Below, piece by piece: positions 12,050-23,159 of a stretch of DNA of 64,000 nt. Within the stretch, counting starts at the first letter, position 1, and the number at the start of each line of letters is the position of its first letter. The stretch lies in the NCBI RefSeq assembly GCF_021730395.1, contig NC_069366.1, positions 68,825,001 to 68,889,000 on the forward strand, in the 5' to 3' direction. The stretch is from Mercenaria mercenaria. Its lineage: Eukaryota > Mollusca > Bivalvia > Venerida > Veneridae. The notes under the pieces were generated by a model, which worked only from the letters and a program-made list of their open reading frames with translations, was not told the DNA's origin and made no database searches. A program made the translations under genes and the position numbers.

Positions 12050-15000
12050 ATGTATGCAACAGCGGTCCTAATGGTGGTGTTTGTGCTCGGACTAGTTGTT
12101 CTTGGGAAACGCAGAGCGAAAATTGCATCTTCAGCTCCGGGCCCACTTGGGTGGCCAGTTATCGGAAATCTACCTCAGTTAGGGCGCAAGCCCCACAAGG
12201 TCTTGACTGACTTACGTGAACGTTATGGCGATGTGTATCAGATCAGGATGGGCTCGTGCCCAACAGTTGTTTTAAATGGCGTGAAGACGATCAGACAGGC
12301 GCTTGTAAAGCAGTCGGAAGACTTCGCCGGACGGCCTGATTTTTATTCTTTCAAGTTTATAGCTAATGGAAACAGCATGGGCTTCAGTGACTATGGCGCG
12401 AGGTGGAAAATGCACCGTCGAATTGCACAGAACGCATTGGCGTTATGTGCTAACAAGAAATACAATCCGATAGAGGAAGCTATAGTTTCGGAGGCCAAGT
12501 TTCTCGTGCAAAATCTGCTGAAGTCGGGTGAGCGGCCCGTAGATCCACACAATGAAATTTACCTTTCTGTAGGCAACATCATATGTGCACTGTGTTTTGG
12601 TAAAAGATACCGTCGGGATGATCCTGATTTCCTACAACTGATTAAAAATAACGACGAATTCATGGCATTTGCTGGGGCAGGTACGTAAACTTCATTTGCA
12701 CAGTGATCATCTAATTACTGCTTGATTCATCCTCTCCGAAACAAGATTTCTCCCTTGAGATTTTTTTTTCATGTATGAGTATAAGATTAACGTCGCACCG
12801 ACATAATTTAATGTCATATGGCGACTTGCCAGCTTTGATGGTGGAGGAAGACCCCTCCGTGCATTTTATCATCACGGGCACTTGGGTGGAACCGCCGACC
12901 TTCCGAAAGGCAGCTTGATGGCTTCATCGCATGAAGAATTCAACGCCCCGAGTAAGGCTTAAACCCACATCGATGAGGAGCAAGTGATTCGAAGACAGCA
13001 ACCTTGCTACTCGTCCACGGAGGCCCCCAGTTATCACGTGCTACTTTGGATGATTTATATAATTATATACACAAGTACAAGTCTGGCTATATTAAGGCCA
13101 TATTGTATAGTTCAAGTGTTGGGAGGGACAGCAATTTCAGATGGCAGACTGTTCAAGCATTAAACTATTCTTTGGAAAATCTAATGAAACTAGGAATAAC
13201 CTTTAACTCAAATAGGCTCTCCCTGATTAGGTGAGGTAGTGCATGGGGCTGGCAACTAGGTTTGAGATAAACAGCATGGAGAGCTTCAGTCAATACCACG
13301 AAGATCAAGTTAGCATAAATGTTATTTTTTCAGAATATCTTAATTGCTTTTGCAATTATCCTAGAAAAACAGTTTTGATAGTTTCTTCCTTCTTTAATTG
13401 AATCATTTTGGACACCAACACATTTTGAAACTTTGATTTTGAACTGACGTCTGCTGACTTGTTGTAAAACAGCCGGCATATTTCAATAGTTATCATATAA
13501 GCAACAGTCTGGCGTTAACTAGTCGTAAAGTTCTGAAAAATACTGATTCATTTGTTTCATAGGCTTAGAAAAAAGTTTTAGCTATAAAATTTATATCATT
13601 AAAGATTCCTTAAAGATTACACGAAAATCCAGATATCGACCCTGGAGTCTTTAAAATTGTGTATAATATTTCTTGCAAAATACATGCGTAACGCACGAGA
13701 AACCTTGTTATAAAGATTTGATGGATAAATCAATTGGGCTCAAGCATAGTTGCCGTTGGCACACAGCTATATCTGCAACAATATGCTCCGAAAATCTATA
13801 AGCTTACCATTACATTTCATCCCTGCGCTCCATCTTACGCCAATTTTATATGTTGTTAAAAGGTAATTGCAATGTTGCAACAAGTGCTTATTTAGAGCGT
13901 TATAGCGAGCTTGTTGTGATGTAAAGATTGTTTACGGATCTAGCTATCCATTTTGCACCTGTAGCCTTTATATTGATAACCCTTTCGGCGTTATGATACA
14001 ATCTCGGGTTACTTCATTCCATATATAATATAGAAATAAAAAACATTTTCATCTTTAATAGTTTAATGAGAAGCTGGTCTGGTACAAATAACAAGCACAA
14101 TATTAAATTTATGTGAGGAAATTTCAAAATTTTGAAAAATTGAATTTTGCCATGAGGATTGCTCTCTTCAGTTTGTACATGTATATTGAAGTCTTTTTTT
14201 CCTTGTTCATACAAACACAGTTTAGAAATAAATAAAAAAATCGAGGGATGAACAGATGGTAAAAATTCAGAAGCATAAAAGATCCAGTTTATCAACACAA
14301 TTTATACGTGCACGCTGCACTTCCCGTAGCGGTACACGTGCATTTGTTACAGCCATCAGCGTCCATGAATTGTTCGCCTGCTCCGTACATCTTTCCGTTA
14401 TGCCTGCATACTGTAAAAAATAACATGTATTTTACATTTTATACATTGAATTCCGAAAGGAGACTGCATAAAGTGACCACACTTCCGGAGAGTTTTACGC
14501 CTGTAAAAACTCGCAATTTTCGAAGAACTGTTACCTATCTTCGGTTTGGTGCATTAGTGTTAAAATGTCACATAACTAATTAGGACGTAGTTTTCACCAA
14601 TTGTTTATCTTTATTACTATTTAACTGGCATTTATTTATAAACGGGGACACCTTTCTTCAAAATATTTCAGTATCCGTCGTACGACAAAGCATCTAATGT
14701 TGTCAAATCATTCTGTGTTTTGATGATGTACTCATAAACCTTAAAATGTTTAAAACATTTTACGTTCTGTTTATTCAAACTATATGATGGAGTAATGAAC
14801 CTTTTTTTTAAAAAGGTCACGTTTTTTTGAGGTAAGGTAAGATAAAACCAGATAAGTTTTATTTTAAGTCGGTTAGGCCAAATCCTTACGTGACGAAAAT
14901 GAACTAGAAAAAATACTTATCTTTTCACAAAACTACAAAGACGATTTTATGCTAACTATGGTGTGGTAAATTAATGATGGTCAATAAATTTCGATCAGAT

Positions 15001-18000
15001 TAAAACACCAAATATTCAGCTTGCTAAACATCCTTTAATTAGATATTTGGCATTTATAATGTTTAAACTACTCTATAAAACTAACTAATTATAAGTATTT
15101 TGTTTAGCTTCTTCAAATTCAATGCTAAATGTGGCAAAATTAACCGTGTAGATTTCGAATCTGATTTCAGACTTGGAATAGTAGCGCATTATCATATCTC
15201 CTGTTGCATGTTTAAATATATACATGTAAGGTACGTTTCTACCATTAGTAGCCGCAAATTCGCATCATATGAGAACACCAGAAGTGGAATGAATCTCGAG
15301 GGACGCCGTTTATTTTTAAATAAACTGAAAATAAACTGAAAAAAATACATACCTTTAGGTGGGCAACCCTTCCTGTGGCACATGCCAGCCCCATTTGCAC
15401 CACAAATACATTTGTTGCAGTCATCTTGGTAGCTATCACCCTTCTTGTACGTAATACCATTATGAACGCAGACTGCAAAATCGGAATAGTTTTTTGTTAT
15501 TCCAGAGTAACTATACCACATGTAAACTTCCGGCACATAGTCTCAATACATGGCATTAAGTGTGTTTCCAAGACACTAAAATAAGTCTTTAAACTCAATC
15601 CACTCATATTTTTAAAAACACAATCCGCCCATATGCCGGACCCCTTTATTTTCCTATAGGTTTTTTCTTTACCTGAGATGAAACTGACCTTTTTGCGCCC
15701 CTCCCCCACCCCACCCACCCCCGTAAGCGATGTTTTCCTGGTCACCACATTGTTTGCTTATTACCACTTTGTTTATATTTTTTGTACTCTTGGGTATATT
15801 TCAACGATGCATCATGAACCAATTAAACTTTTCTTGTGCGGAGAGCAAACGCATTAAATGTGGAAATGTTTTATTTTGAGTATTATAAGTATTAAACTAT
15901 TTTTCTGGTGACTGAATTTACTGCATATTTGTTAAAATATTTACAGCTGTTTCATTCATGGAAAGTTTCATTACAATCTACACATGTATGTCTATTTCAC
16001 GGTAAGAGTAAACTTTAGATGTCAGTGTCTAAACATGTCTAAATTTCATACATAAAAAGCTGACGAAAACAGGCCCTGTAACGGAAGAAACACTTACCCG
16101 ACTCCACATACACAACAGCCAATACAAACACCAACACGCAGACGACAAATTGTTTCATTTTAATCTGTAAATAAAATCAAATACAATTTTTAGTGCTAAC
16201 ATTAAAAAGAAGTAAACAGAAAAACTATGTAAAGCAAGCATTTCCTAAGTCGACCAAGGTCAGATGAAAATCGGAGTCTTTATTCAGAATCAATGCAATT
16301 ATTTGACTGTACAATAAACTTGGTAACAGTACGGTCGTACAATTTAAAGTACAGTATCACTCGTGAACTCCATGTATCTTACAATTTCTGGCGAGTTAAA
16401 AGTGACAAGCCTATAGACACCATAGATTAAATTAAAAATGAAAAAAAGAAAAGAAAACATAACAGTTAATCAAAAGAATTCAAACACAGCAACAGTTATA
16501 AATACATGTAACTTACATTGTTTTCCTGAACCTGAGGAACGAATACAGTGGACTTGTGTTGGCCTTGCACTATATATAGGGTCTTCAGTATGCCAGTGGT
16601 CACTTTGAATTGTCGTTTACACGTGTTCTCTGACAGTTACTTATTACACTTGTCACAAATGTATACACTATATAGTCGGAAACGATGTTTCAACATGTGT
16701 TATTAGGGAAACAGCTTGATTCGGACATCAGTATCACAGTTTCACGCTTAATAGACGAGATATAATAATAAATTTCCGGCAACATTTATGCTACCCATAC
16801 ATGTAAGGCCGTTGACATTTTTGTTTATAAAATACATCTTTGTATGACCAATCTGTTACACGATTTTCGTTCCGATTTCTACAGGTAACCCCGTGGACAT
16901 TATGCCGTGGATGCGACATTTTACGAAAAGGTCTTTTAAGCAGTTCCTGATGATACTGGATACGATGAACAATCTTTGTTTGAAGAAACAACGTGAGCAT
17001 CTGGATACATATGACCCGGCCTACGTACGTGACATCACAGATGCGTTAATCAAGGCGACTGAAGAAACGACGAATGCAGAGAAAGTGTCTGTCGGACTAA
17101 CGGACGAACATATTATGACAACATTGCAAGAACTTATTGGTGCGTATTTTCTCCGGTAGGAATTTTAAAACTACATTCCTTCTGACTCCTTATAAAGTCT
17201 TTGTCAAGGTTTCCGGTCAAAATCCACAAAGTTCATTTTCTGTATAGATGGATGAAGCTGCACAACTGATGTAAAACACAGAATTATGAACTTGAAGACT
17301 TATAAAAAGTTATAAAAACCAATTAGTTATTACGTCGGAGGTAAAGGCGTTTGTTCTACATTCCTTTACTTTACCTATAACCAAGTTTATTCTTTAATGT
17401 GTACTAAATTACCAGGACTCAAATATTCAGCCAAGTTACTAAATGCTGCCCTGCCAAGGTCAATAAGAATCAACCAATCAGATACTGAGGATATGAGACT
17501 TATCTCCAAACTCTCTTCTCCAACCTTTGACCATGATCCCTGTTTTGGTTTTCTCAGGCTCGATCGTAAGTAATAAATCTGATTTTCAAAAACATTGGCA
17601 TTCTTAGCTCTACATTGCAATTGATTAATTAATTGATCAATGAAAAAGCTGTATTTTTGGAAAGGTCTTTACAACTCACGTAATTGTTTTGCCAAAGAGC
17701 AAGTTTATCAGATATTACTGGAATAAAGTACAGTGTATAATGAATTTTTCAGGCGCTGGTTTTGACACAATAGCGAGTACACTTCAGTGGTCCATTCTCT
17801 ACCTTATGACAAATCCAGAGTGGCAGGAAAAGGTTCACCAAGAAATACACACCACCTATGGCTCAGACAAAGATCCGGACGTTGCAGATTTATCCGAACT
17901 ACCATACACTGAAGCGACGATCCTCGAAACTATGAGGCATTCTTGCATTTTTCCATTTGCCCTGCCACACAGCACAACGAAAGATACACATTTAAACGGA

Positions 18001-18381
18001 CATTTTATTAAAGAGAAAACTCTCGTTTTCGTCAATTTATGGTCCGTCAGCCATGACCCAGAGTATTTCAATGAACCGGAACTATACAATCCATCTCGGT
18101 TTTTAGACACTTCCGGTACCAGAGTAGATCGGTCAAAACTGGACTTTTTCCTTCCATTTGGTACAGGAAAGAGGAAATGCCCAGGAGAACAGCTGGCTAA
18201 GATGGAACTATTTCTATTCTTTACCATCCTTGTACAAAAGTGCAAATTTGAGGTCGTGCCAGGGGAACATCCGGTTGTTGATAGCAAATATGGTCTTACA
18301 TTAAAGCCCCTCGACTTTAACGTCATTGTACGCGAACGAAATCAGGCAGATCAAGGCCAGGAACCTAATCTGGTAAAGTAA
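12050..18381 (+). CDS. Cytochrome P450, CYP2-clan (CYP1/CYP17-like), three exons
   Basis: A membrane-anchored haem monooxygenase of the endoplasmic reticulum. Exons 12050-12680, 16885-17139 and 17753-18381 join in phase (1, 1) and give 504 aa, a normal family length. The N-terminus has a hydrophobic anchor (residues 2-19), KRR stop-transfer residues and the proline hinge APGPLGWPVIGNLP. WKMHRR lies in the C-helix region. The I-helix has GAGFDT (296-301), created across the exon 2/3 junction. Next come the ETMR ExxR motif (354-357), the NPSRF meander motif (408-412) and the haem loop FGTGKRKCPG with ligand Cys438. The GNPVDIMPWMR and PHSTTKDTHLNG segments resemble CYP1/CYP17 proteins; subfamily and substrate cannot be assigned. 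Intron 1 (4.2 kb) contains a SINE and a whole antisense gene (16158-14292). A polyadenylation signal AATAAA lies at 18635. Confidence 0.95.
12778..13028 (-). mobile_element. tRNA-derived SINE, family 2, in P450 intron 1
   Basis: On the minus strand it starts GGGGGCCTCCGTGGACGAGT and contains CAAATCACTTGC-like and CATCGATGTGGGTTTAAGCC (decayed B box) stretches. It ends with ATGTCGGTGCGACGTTAA. The better preserved plus-strand relative lies at 58797-59063. It is full length but diverged. Confidence 0.85.
14292..16158 (-). CDS. Secreted 99-aa protein with two six-cysteine pacifastin/VWC-like modules
   Basis: Coding exons 16158-16098, 15472-15353 and 14410-14292 join in phase 1/1 and give 99 aa. 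Residues 1-20 (MKQFVVCVLVFVLAVVYVES) are a clear signal peptide. Module 1 (22-60) has Cys 22, 39, 42, 44, 52 and 57. Module 2 (62-99) has Cys 62, 81, 84, 86, 94 and 99. Each contains HNG, then CNKC-x-C, then C-x4-C, ending at the stop. The CNxCxC...CTxxxC pattern fits pacifastin-type (I19) serine-protease inhibitor domains, although the first spacing (16 and 18 residues) is longer than usual; a half-VWC fold is the alternative. Each module is one symmetrical phase-1 exon, so exon duplication is likely. The gene lies wholly inside intron 1 of the P450 on the opposite strand. Function (inhibitor, antimicrobial or matrix peptide) is not shown. Confidence 0.85.
16159..16545 (-). promoter_or_regulatory. 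5' UTR exon and leader intron of the cysteine-rich gene
   Basis: A GT donor after AACAAT (exon end at 16517, intron GTAAGT) and an acceptor TTTACAG before ATTAAAATG (16164) define a non-coding first exon of about 30 nt and a leader intron of about 350 nt. The transcription start is inferred at about 16540-16545, from its distance to the TATA box. Confidence 0.6.
16571..16578 (-). promoter_or_regulatory. TATA box of the nested cysteine-rich gene
   Basis: TATATATA in CCCTATATATAGTGC on the minus strand, about 30 nt before the inferred start site and about 55 nt before the first splice donor. Confidence 0.65.
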
Positions 18382-18634
18382 AGTCAGAATTTAAAATATG
18401 AGCTGTATGAAAGATAGCAACTCATCTGCCTAGGTTGGAATTATTATCTGTATTTACCAGCTATAATAGTCGCACTACGTCGCAGTGTGTCTGTCTGAGG
18501 TTGTATTTCCAGAAATATATCGTATTGTTCTCGTAGATGAAATAATAATTTTATATAGTCGCTTAATGTTGATTTAAATATATTTTGAACATGATAACAT
18601 AAATCCATATTTAAACATATATCTGCTCTGTTTA

Positions 18635-18640
18635 AATAAA
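18635..18640 (+). terminator. Polyadenylation signal of the P450 gene
   Basis: AATAAA about 255 nt after the P450 stop codon, the first canonical signal downstream. Confidence 0.7.
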
Positions 18641-18989
18641 AACTTTAAGAAAAAGTGTCATTTTTGTGTTACCATGCAACGGATTTGGGGTCTGTAGTAT
18701 ATAAGTGATGTTTCCAATAGTGTGTGCGTTAATGTGCGAGCGTGTGTGTGCGTGTTCGAGCGTTTGGTGTGTGGAAGTGGATTCTAGGGCAAAATATACC
18801 TAAAATGATGCAATTTGATATATAATTTGACTAGTTTCTGTCATCTTTTGATAGTATTTTGATCGTTGATAGCTTTTTGATCTGTCTGTGTTCTGATCCC
18901 ATCGCTTCAGCATTTACAAATACTACTAACATGATGCGAGCGCAGCGAGCTGAGTTTGTTTACTAACATGATTGATGTGACAATTATAA

Positions 18990-19126
18990 GGTGGAGGACG
19001 AATGATTTTAGACACAATGTCTTTTATCAAATCGCCAGGGTAAACATAGGCCCACCCGAGGATCGAACTCACGACCCTGCGATCCGTCGATCGGTGATCT
19101 CCCTATTGAGATAAGCGGGCGGGTTG
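18990..19126 (-). mobile_element. tRNA-derived SINE, family 1, 3'-truncated
   Basis: Minus strand CCCGCCCGCTTATCTCAATA gives a decayed A box, and GAGTTCGATCC a well preserved B box. The body matches 10764-11029 (TAAAAGACATTGTGTCTAAA) but stops before the CGTTAAACC tail. Confidence 0.8.
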
Positions 19127-19639
19127 AAATTATTGAATGGATTCAATTTACAGAGGAGTATGATGAAGAGGAAAACAGCGCCAACTAGATGTCTGAAACA
19201 TTCAACACCATACCATCTACACTAGCAGTGGATCAAAACGCTTTGGACGGCCATAACAATATAATACTGCGGCAAATCCGCCATGTTGCCCAAATTTCTT
19301 GTTAGAGATGTAAAGTCCAACAGTTCTAACAAGAACTATACCGCTGGTTAAAAAATGTTCAACTTCTAAATTATAGATATTAGTAATGCTACAAGCGATT
19401 TGACAAATCATAATGTGTTGCGGGTATGGAAAGTCAACAGAAGATGATATAGAAAAACATCCAGTAGAAAGAGTTGAAAACAAAAATTGAAATTAATGAC
19501 AGGAAAATTCAAATTAAAAAGTTGAGACAAATACAAAATCGCGACTATAGCAGATTCTAGAATCTGTCGACATGAGACACTTCTTAACTACTTTTATCTA
19601 TGAAAAGTACACTCGTATACTTTTACGCTGCCAACATAA
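19127..19639. other. Intergenic stretch, no gene recognised
   Basis: AT-rich sequence between a SINE and the kinase-like pseudogene. The last 60-70 bases may belong to the pseudogene, but no frame is maintained. Confidence 0.35.
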
Positions 19640-20330
19640 AGACCGGAAGAGCTGATTATTTAAAAAGTATCGGTCGTGGGATATTCGGAAAAGTATTCAA
19701 AGCAAGATCCATTGTTCTGCCATCTACCGGTTGTAATTAAAGAATGTGACGAAGACTTAACAAACTCTTAAGAAATTTTTGAGGAAGCCAAGATACATGT
19801 ATTGCATTATCTTCAAGATACATTATACGCGCCTGTTTGTTATGTTCTCTTGTATAAATTATGCAACCAAAATATGGCATTGTCTAAGAGTACGTATGTA
19901 TGAGGTTGACGTTGGAAAATATGCTATTAGGCCAGTTTATGAATTTCCTTTGGATTTCTGGTAACGTACTGTGATACAGTGTTTCGAAGGTCTGTCTGGA
20001 CTCTACGAGAAAAATACTTTTGTGCATGGTATAAAAACAAACAAAAATTTATTTGAATTTTCTAAGCATTTTGTAAGAATTAATATATTGATTTTGGGCT
20101 CGCTAGGACAAGATCGTTTGATGATTTCTTCTACCTGGCACCGCACGTGAGACGAGATGGTAGAGCTATTAGCATGACATTTAAAAGATAAATCACTGTG
20201 CATTAAAAATAATTGTGGTGTCTCGTCCTTATATGTATAGGAGTCCAGATGTGAAAATTTCACCATGAACAGCTGCCACTTTGGTAATTTATTACATGGA
20301 CTTCTTAGAACGTAAAGACAAGTAACTGTG
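19640..20330 (+). pseudogene. Protein-kinase-like pseudogene
   Basis: Remains of a kinase domain occur in order but in different frames. The glycine loop SIGRGIFGKVFKARS is near 19665-19710, and a VVIKE-like beta-3 lysine is near 19730-19745. A helix-C-like EEAKIHV, then DFW and FEGLSGLYEKNTFVHG (catalytic loop region) lie near 19955-20030. NILILG stands in place of the DFG region near 20085, and YLAPHVRRDGRA (activation-segment end) is near 20130. At least three frame changes and several stops separate these blocks. No intron signals are needed, so a processed copy or an old single-exon gene is possible. The subfamily is not recognised. Confidence 0.55.
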
Positions 20331-20344
20331 AACAGTAAAGACAT

Positions 20345-21331
20345 ATGGTCTGAGTGTTGTGTTTATGTTTTGTTGAAGGGCATAGAACTTTTATAATTTA
20401 CTATCATGTTCCTTTAGATTTACTCAAATGAGAATTATTCATCTTTAAAAATAAAAATATCGTAACTTTTTTTTTTGAAAACGTTCGAACGAGCAGAACG
20501 AGTAAATTACACATATACAGTAGTTCATCGCAAGTCATTTTAAGTCGTTTATACAATAGGTGGGTACGTCGATTTCGCCCGATTTGCGCTCGTTGCGCGC
20601 ATCAATTTGATACACCTGTGGGACATACCGAAGAGACCGATCCAAACATCATGGCGCATTTCGGTATACCGATCATGTAATCTGGACAGTCCTGTATTGA
20701 ATGAATTGAGCCCACCTGGCTGAAAACCAGTTATATACCGGCTTCAGGACAATAAATGTTAATGCTAAAGTGGTACATGGTTGCACATCTATTTAAATGG
20801 GTCCGAATTATTTTCGAATATAGCTGAACCAAAGTGGCTGTTTTATGGCGTGTGACTGAACGTGAGCAATAGTGGTAAGAAAAGTGTCTCGTAATCGATC
20901 ATTTCTTTTTTCTTTTCTTTTTGCTTTAAGCTGAATCTACATTGAAGGATGGCAGTTCCCTTTTTTGACTGACTTTCCACATCTTAGGAAATTCTATTCA
21001 AACGTTCATTAGTTTTACACAATATTGCTCATTCATACAAATGGTCACCTCTGCACACACATTGGTTATATGCTTCATTTTATCAATATAGTTAACCAGA
21101 TTTTTGCATAGAAGTGCCAAATATACGAATCATAAATAATCAAATATAAAATGCATCTCCAATATAGGAATTTTAATCTGACAAAAATACGAAATTCATC
21201 GGAAACTGTCAAAAGCGCAAAAGCAATACAATATCTTATGTATTTGAGTTTCTGTTTTATTATCCTCTATTTGTATTTCAATGGTTTGAAATATGCGGTA
21301 CATTGTTCAGATTATGTTTGATAAATTCGAT
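20345..21331. other. Intergenic stretch, no gene recognised
   Basis: AT-rich, no supported exon or recognised element. Confidence 0.35.
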
Positions 21332-22463
21332 TTCCCAACTGCTTATTGCTAACTGCTCACTACTCATTAGCAAATTGCTCATTTGCTTTATTATTTGTGC
21401 CAAATGCTTATTTGCCAATATGCTATTTGCTAGTTGCTCATATGCCAGTTACAATTCGCTTATATGCTAAATACCATTTACCAGTTGTCGCTTGTTATTT
21501 GCCAGTGGCTAAATATTGCCATTTACAGATGCTTTGTATCTATGAACAAAGTTGCAACTAGTATTATAACACGAATGTCTATGGTATAGAGCTTGTGTAT
21601 AAATCATAGCAGAGTGAACAATGTTTGATCATGTTAGAGTTATGATCTGTACGCTACTTTAAAGAGTGATCACCTACTACCTTATATTAAGGATTAAATT
21701 TGGAGTTATATGATATTCGCGGCTGAATTCGACTTACGACTCAAATGACTGGTCCTTAAGAGCTTATCTGTAATAACAGAACATTTAAATAAACTACACG
21801 AGAATCTGCACAAAAATTAATCATACACAATACAACGCCCTCGTCTTGGATGTACAGTATTTACTAAAACACTTGAAACCCTCTCGTTCATCATTTTGCA
21901 ACTTCATGTAAATTAATATGGTTAATTTAAAGGATGCAAATCATTGTAACAAATCGCTAGAAATGACAGCGATTTGTTGAGCAAATAGCAGTTGGCAAAC
22001 AGCAGTTAGCAAATAAATAATTGGCAAATAGCAAATGGCCAACAGCATTTAGCAACTGAGCAACTGGCAAATGAGCAATTGGCAAATACAATACAGTACA
22101 TACAGTAAGTGAGCAATTGGCAAATATAATATAGTACATACACTAAGTGAGCAATTGGCAAATACAATATAGTGCATACAGTAAGTGAGCAATTGGCAAA
22201 ACCCATGTAGTACATATAGTAAGTGAGCAATTGGCAAAAACCATGTAGCAAATGAGTGATCGGCAAGTAGCAAATGTCAAGAAGTAAAGGACAATCGGCA
22301 TTTGGCGACTGACAAATAGCAATAAGCAATAAGCAGTTGGCAGAACGTATTTAGCAGATGGCTTACTTGAAGCACAGTTGCTTAACTGCATGGCTCATCA
22401 TGGTCTTCAGAAAATGACAAGTAACATTTAGCACATAGTAATTGGAAAATGGCAACTGGAACG
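21332..22463. mobile_element. Element with inverted arrays of TTGCTNATTTGC-type motifs (S1)
   Basis: The left array (21332-21530) is built from short variants such as AACTGCTTATTGCTAACTGC and ATTTGCCAATATGC. The right array (about 21955-22463) is built from their complements (AGCAATTGGCAAAT, AGCAATAAGCAGTTGGC). The outer ends match as inverted repeats: CCAACTGCTTATTGCT at 21334 and AGCAATAAGCAGTTGG at about 22324. The 420-bp centre is unique. The right array also has a higher-order repeat of about 50 bp (CAGTAAGTGAGCAATTGGCA). No transposase is seen, so it is probably non-autonomous. Confidence 0.65.
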
Positions 22464-22857
22464 TCCCATTACCCGCATTCCTTCATGTGTAAAAATATCA
22501 GTGCAAAGAACGGATCAGGCCATGATCAGCAAAAGCCAATAAAAATTGATAATGCTGTTTCTACGGAAGCGTGAAAGTGCCAAAGTCGTTAAATATTACA
22601 CATAAATACGCTGTTGGTGTGGAAAGGATATGAATAAAAGAAGACCCTGCAATGTCAATTCAAACTTACTAGCTTCATTGTGTTAATATTTGGGGATTTC
22701 ATCACGCGCCGCTTTGAAATCTTTTTTAAAAAAGAACTTTTTGCTCATATTCCTATATTTATGTAATGCTTAACACCTTTTTACATGTCTTGACTTGAAA
22801 TAGTGTCTAGGCAAACACATTGGTAACGGAAAAGTTACGGAAAAAATGTTGCTTCCC

Positions 22858-22901
<44 letters not shown>

Positions 22902-23098
22902 GTTTTTTTTTTCATCTAAGAGATAAAAATTTTAATAAGGACATAACATGATGAGTGAGACTGTTAGATTGTAGCTTATATTTGTATACCTGTATCTAAA
23001 TGTCTTTATCAGCAGAATTTGATATCTTAGTAGTAACACTTGACTATAACAAAAATTGGTACATCTACCTAGGTTAATCACATGATGTCTGCAACATA
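22464..23098. other. Intergenic region before the carboxypeptidase gene, with a (GT)n run
   Basis: AT-rich. It contains a (GT)n microsatellite at about 22858-22900 (roughly 21 units) followed by a T run. No exon was found. Confidence 0.6.
22858..22900. repeat. (GT)n microsatellite
   Basis: About 21 uninterrupted GT units. Confidence 0.95.
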
Positions 23099-23099
23099 A

Positions 23100-23107
23100 T
23101 ATATAAA
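23100..23107 (+). promoter_or_regulatory. TATA box of the carboxypeptidase gene
   Basis: TATATAAA lies 60 nt before the start codon, implying a start site near 23130 and a short 5' UTR. Confidence 0.65.
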
Positions 23108-23159
23108 TACTGTATTGTAGTTATTGTTTCACATTCTCATCACAGATATTACTGTAACA

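Noticed and set aside
18900-18985. Fifth GC-apex palindrome around GCGAGCGCAGCGAGCTGAG
   Set aside because: The apex motif is present, but the flanks are direct (TACTAACATGAT twice) rather than inverted, so it was not listed as a palindrome.
22006-22391. Overlapping minus-strand frames with repeated FANCSLTVCT-like peptides
   Set aside because: They are translations of the short TTTGC motif array of element S1, open only because the repeat lacks stops.
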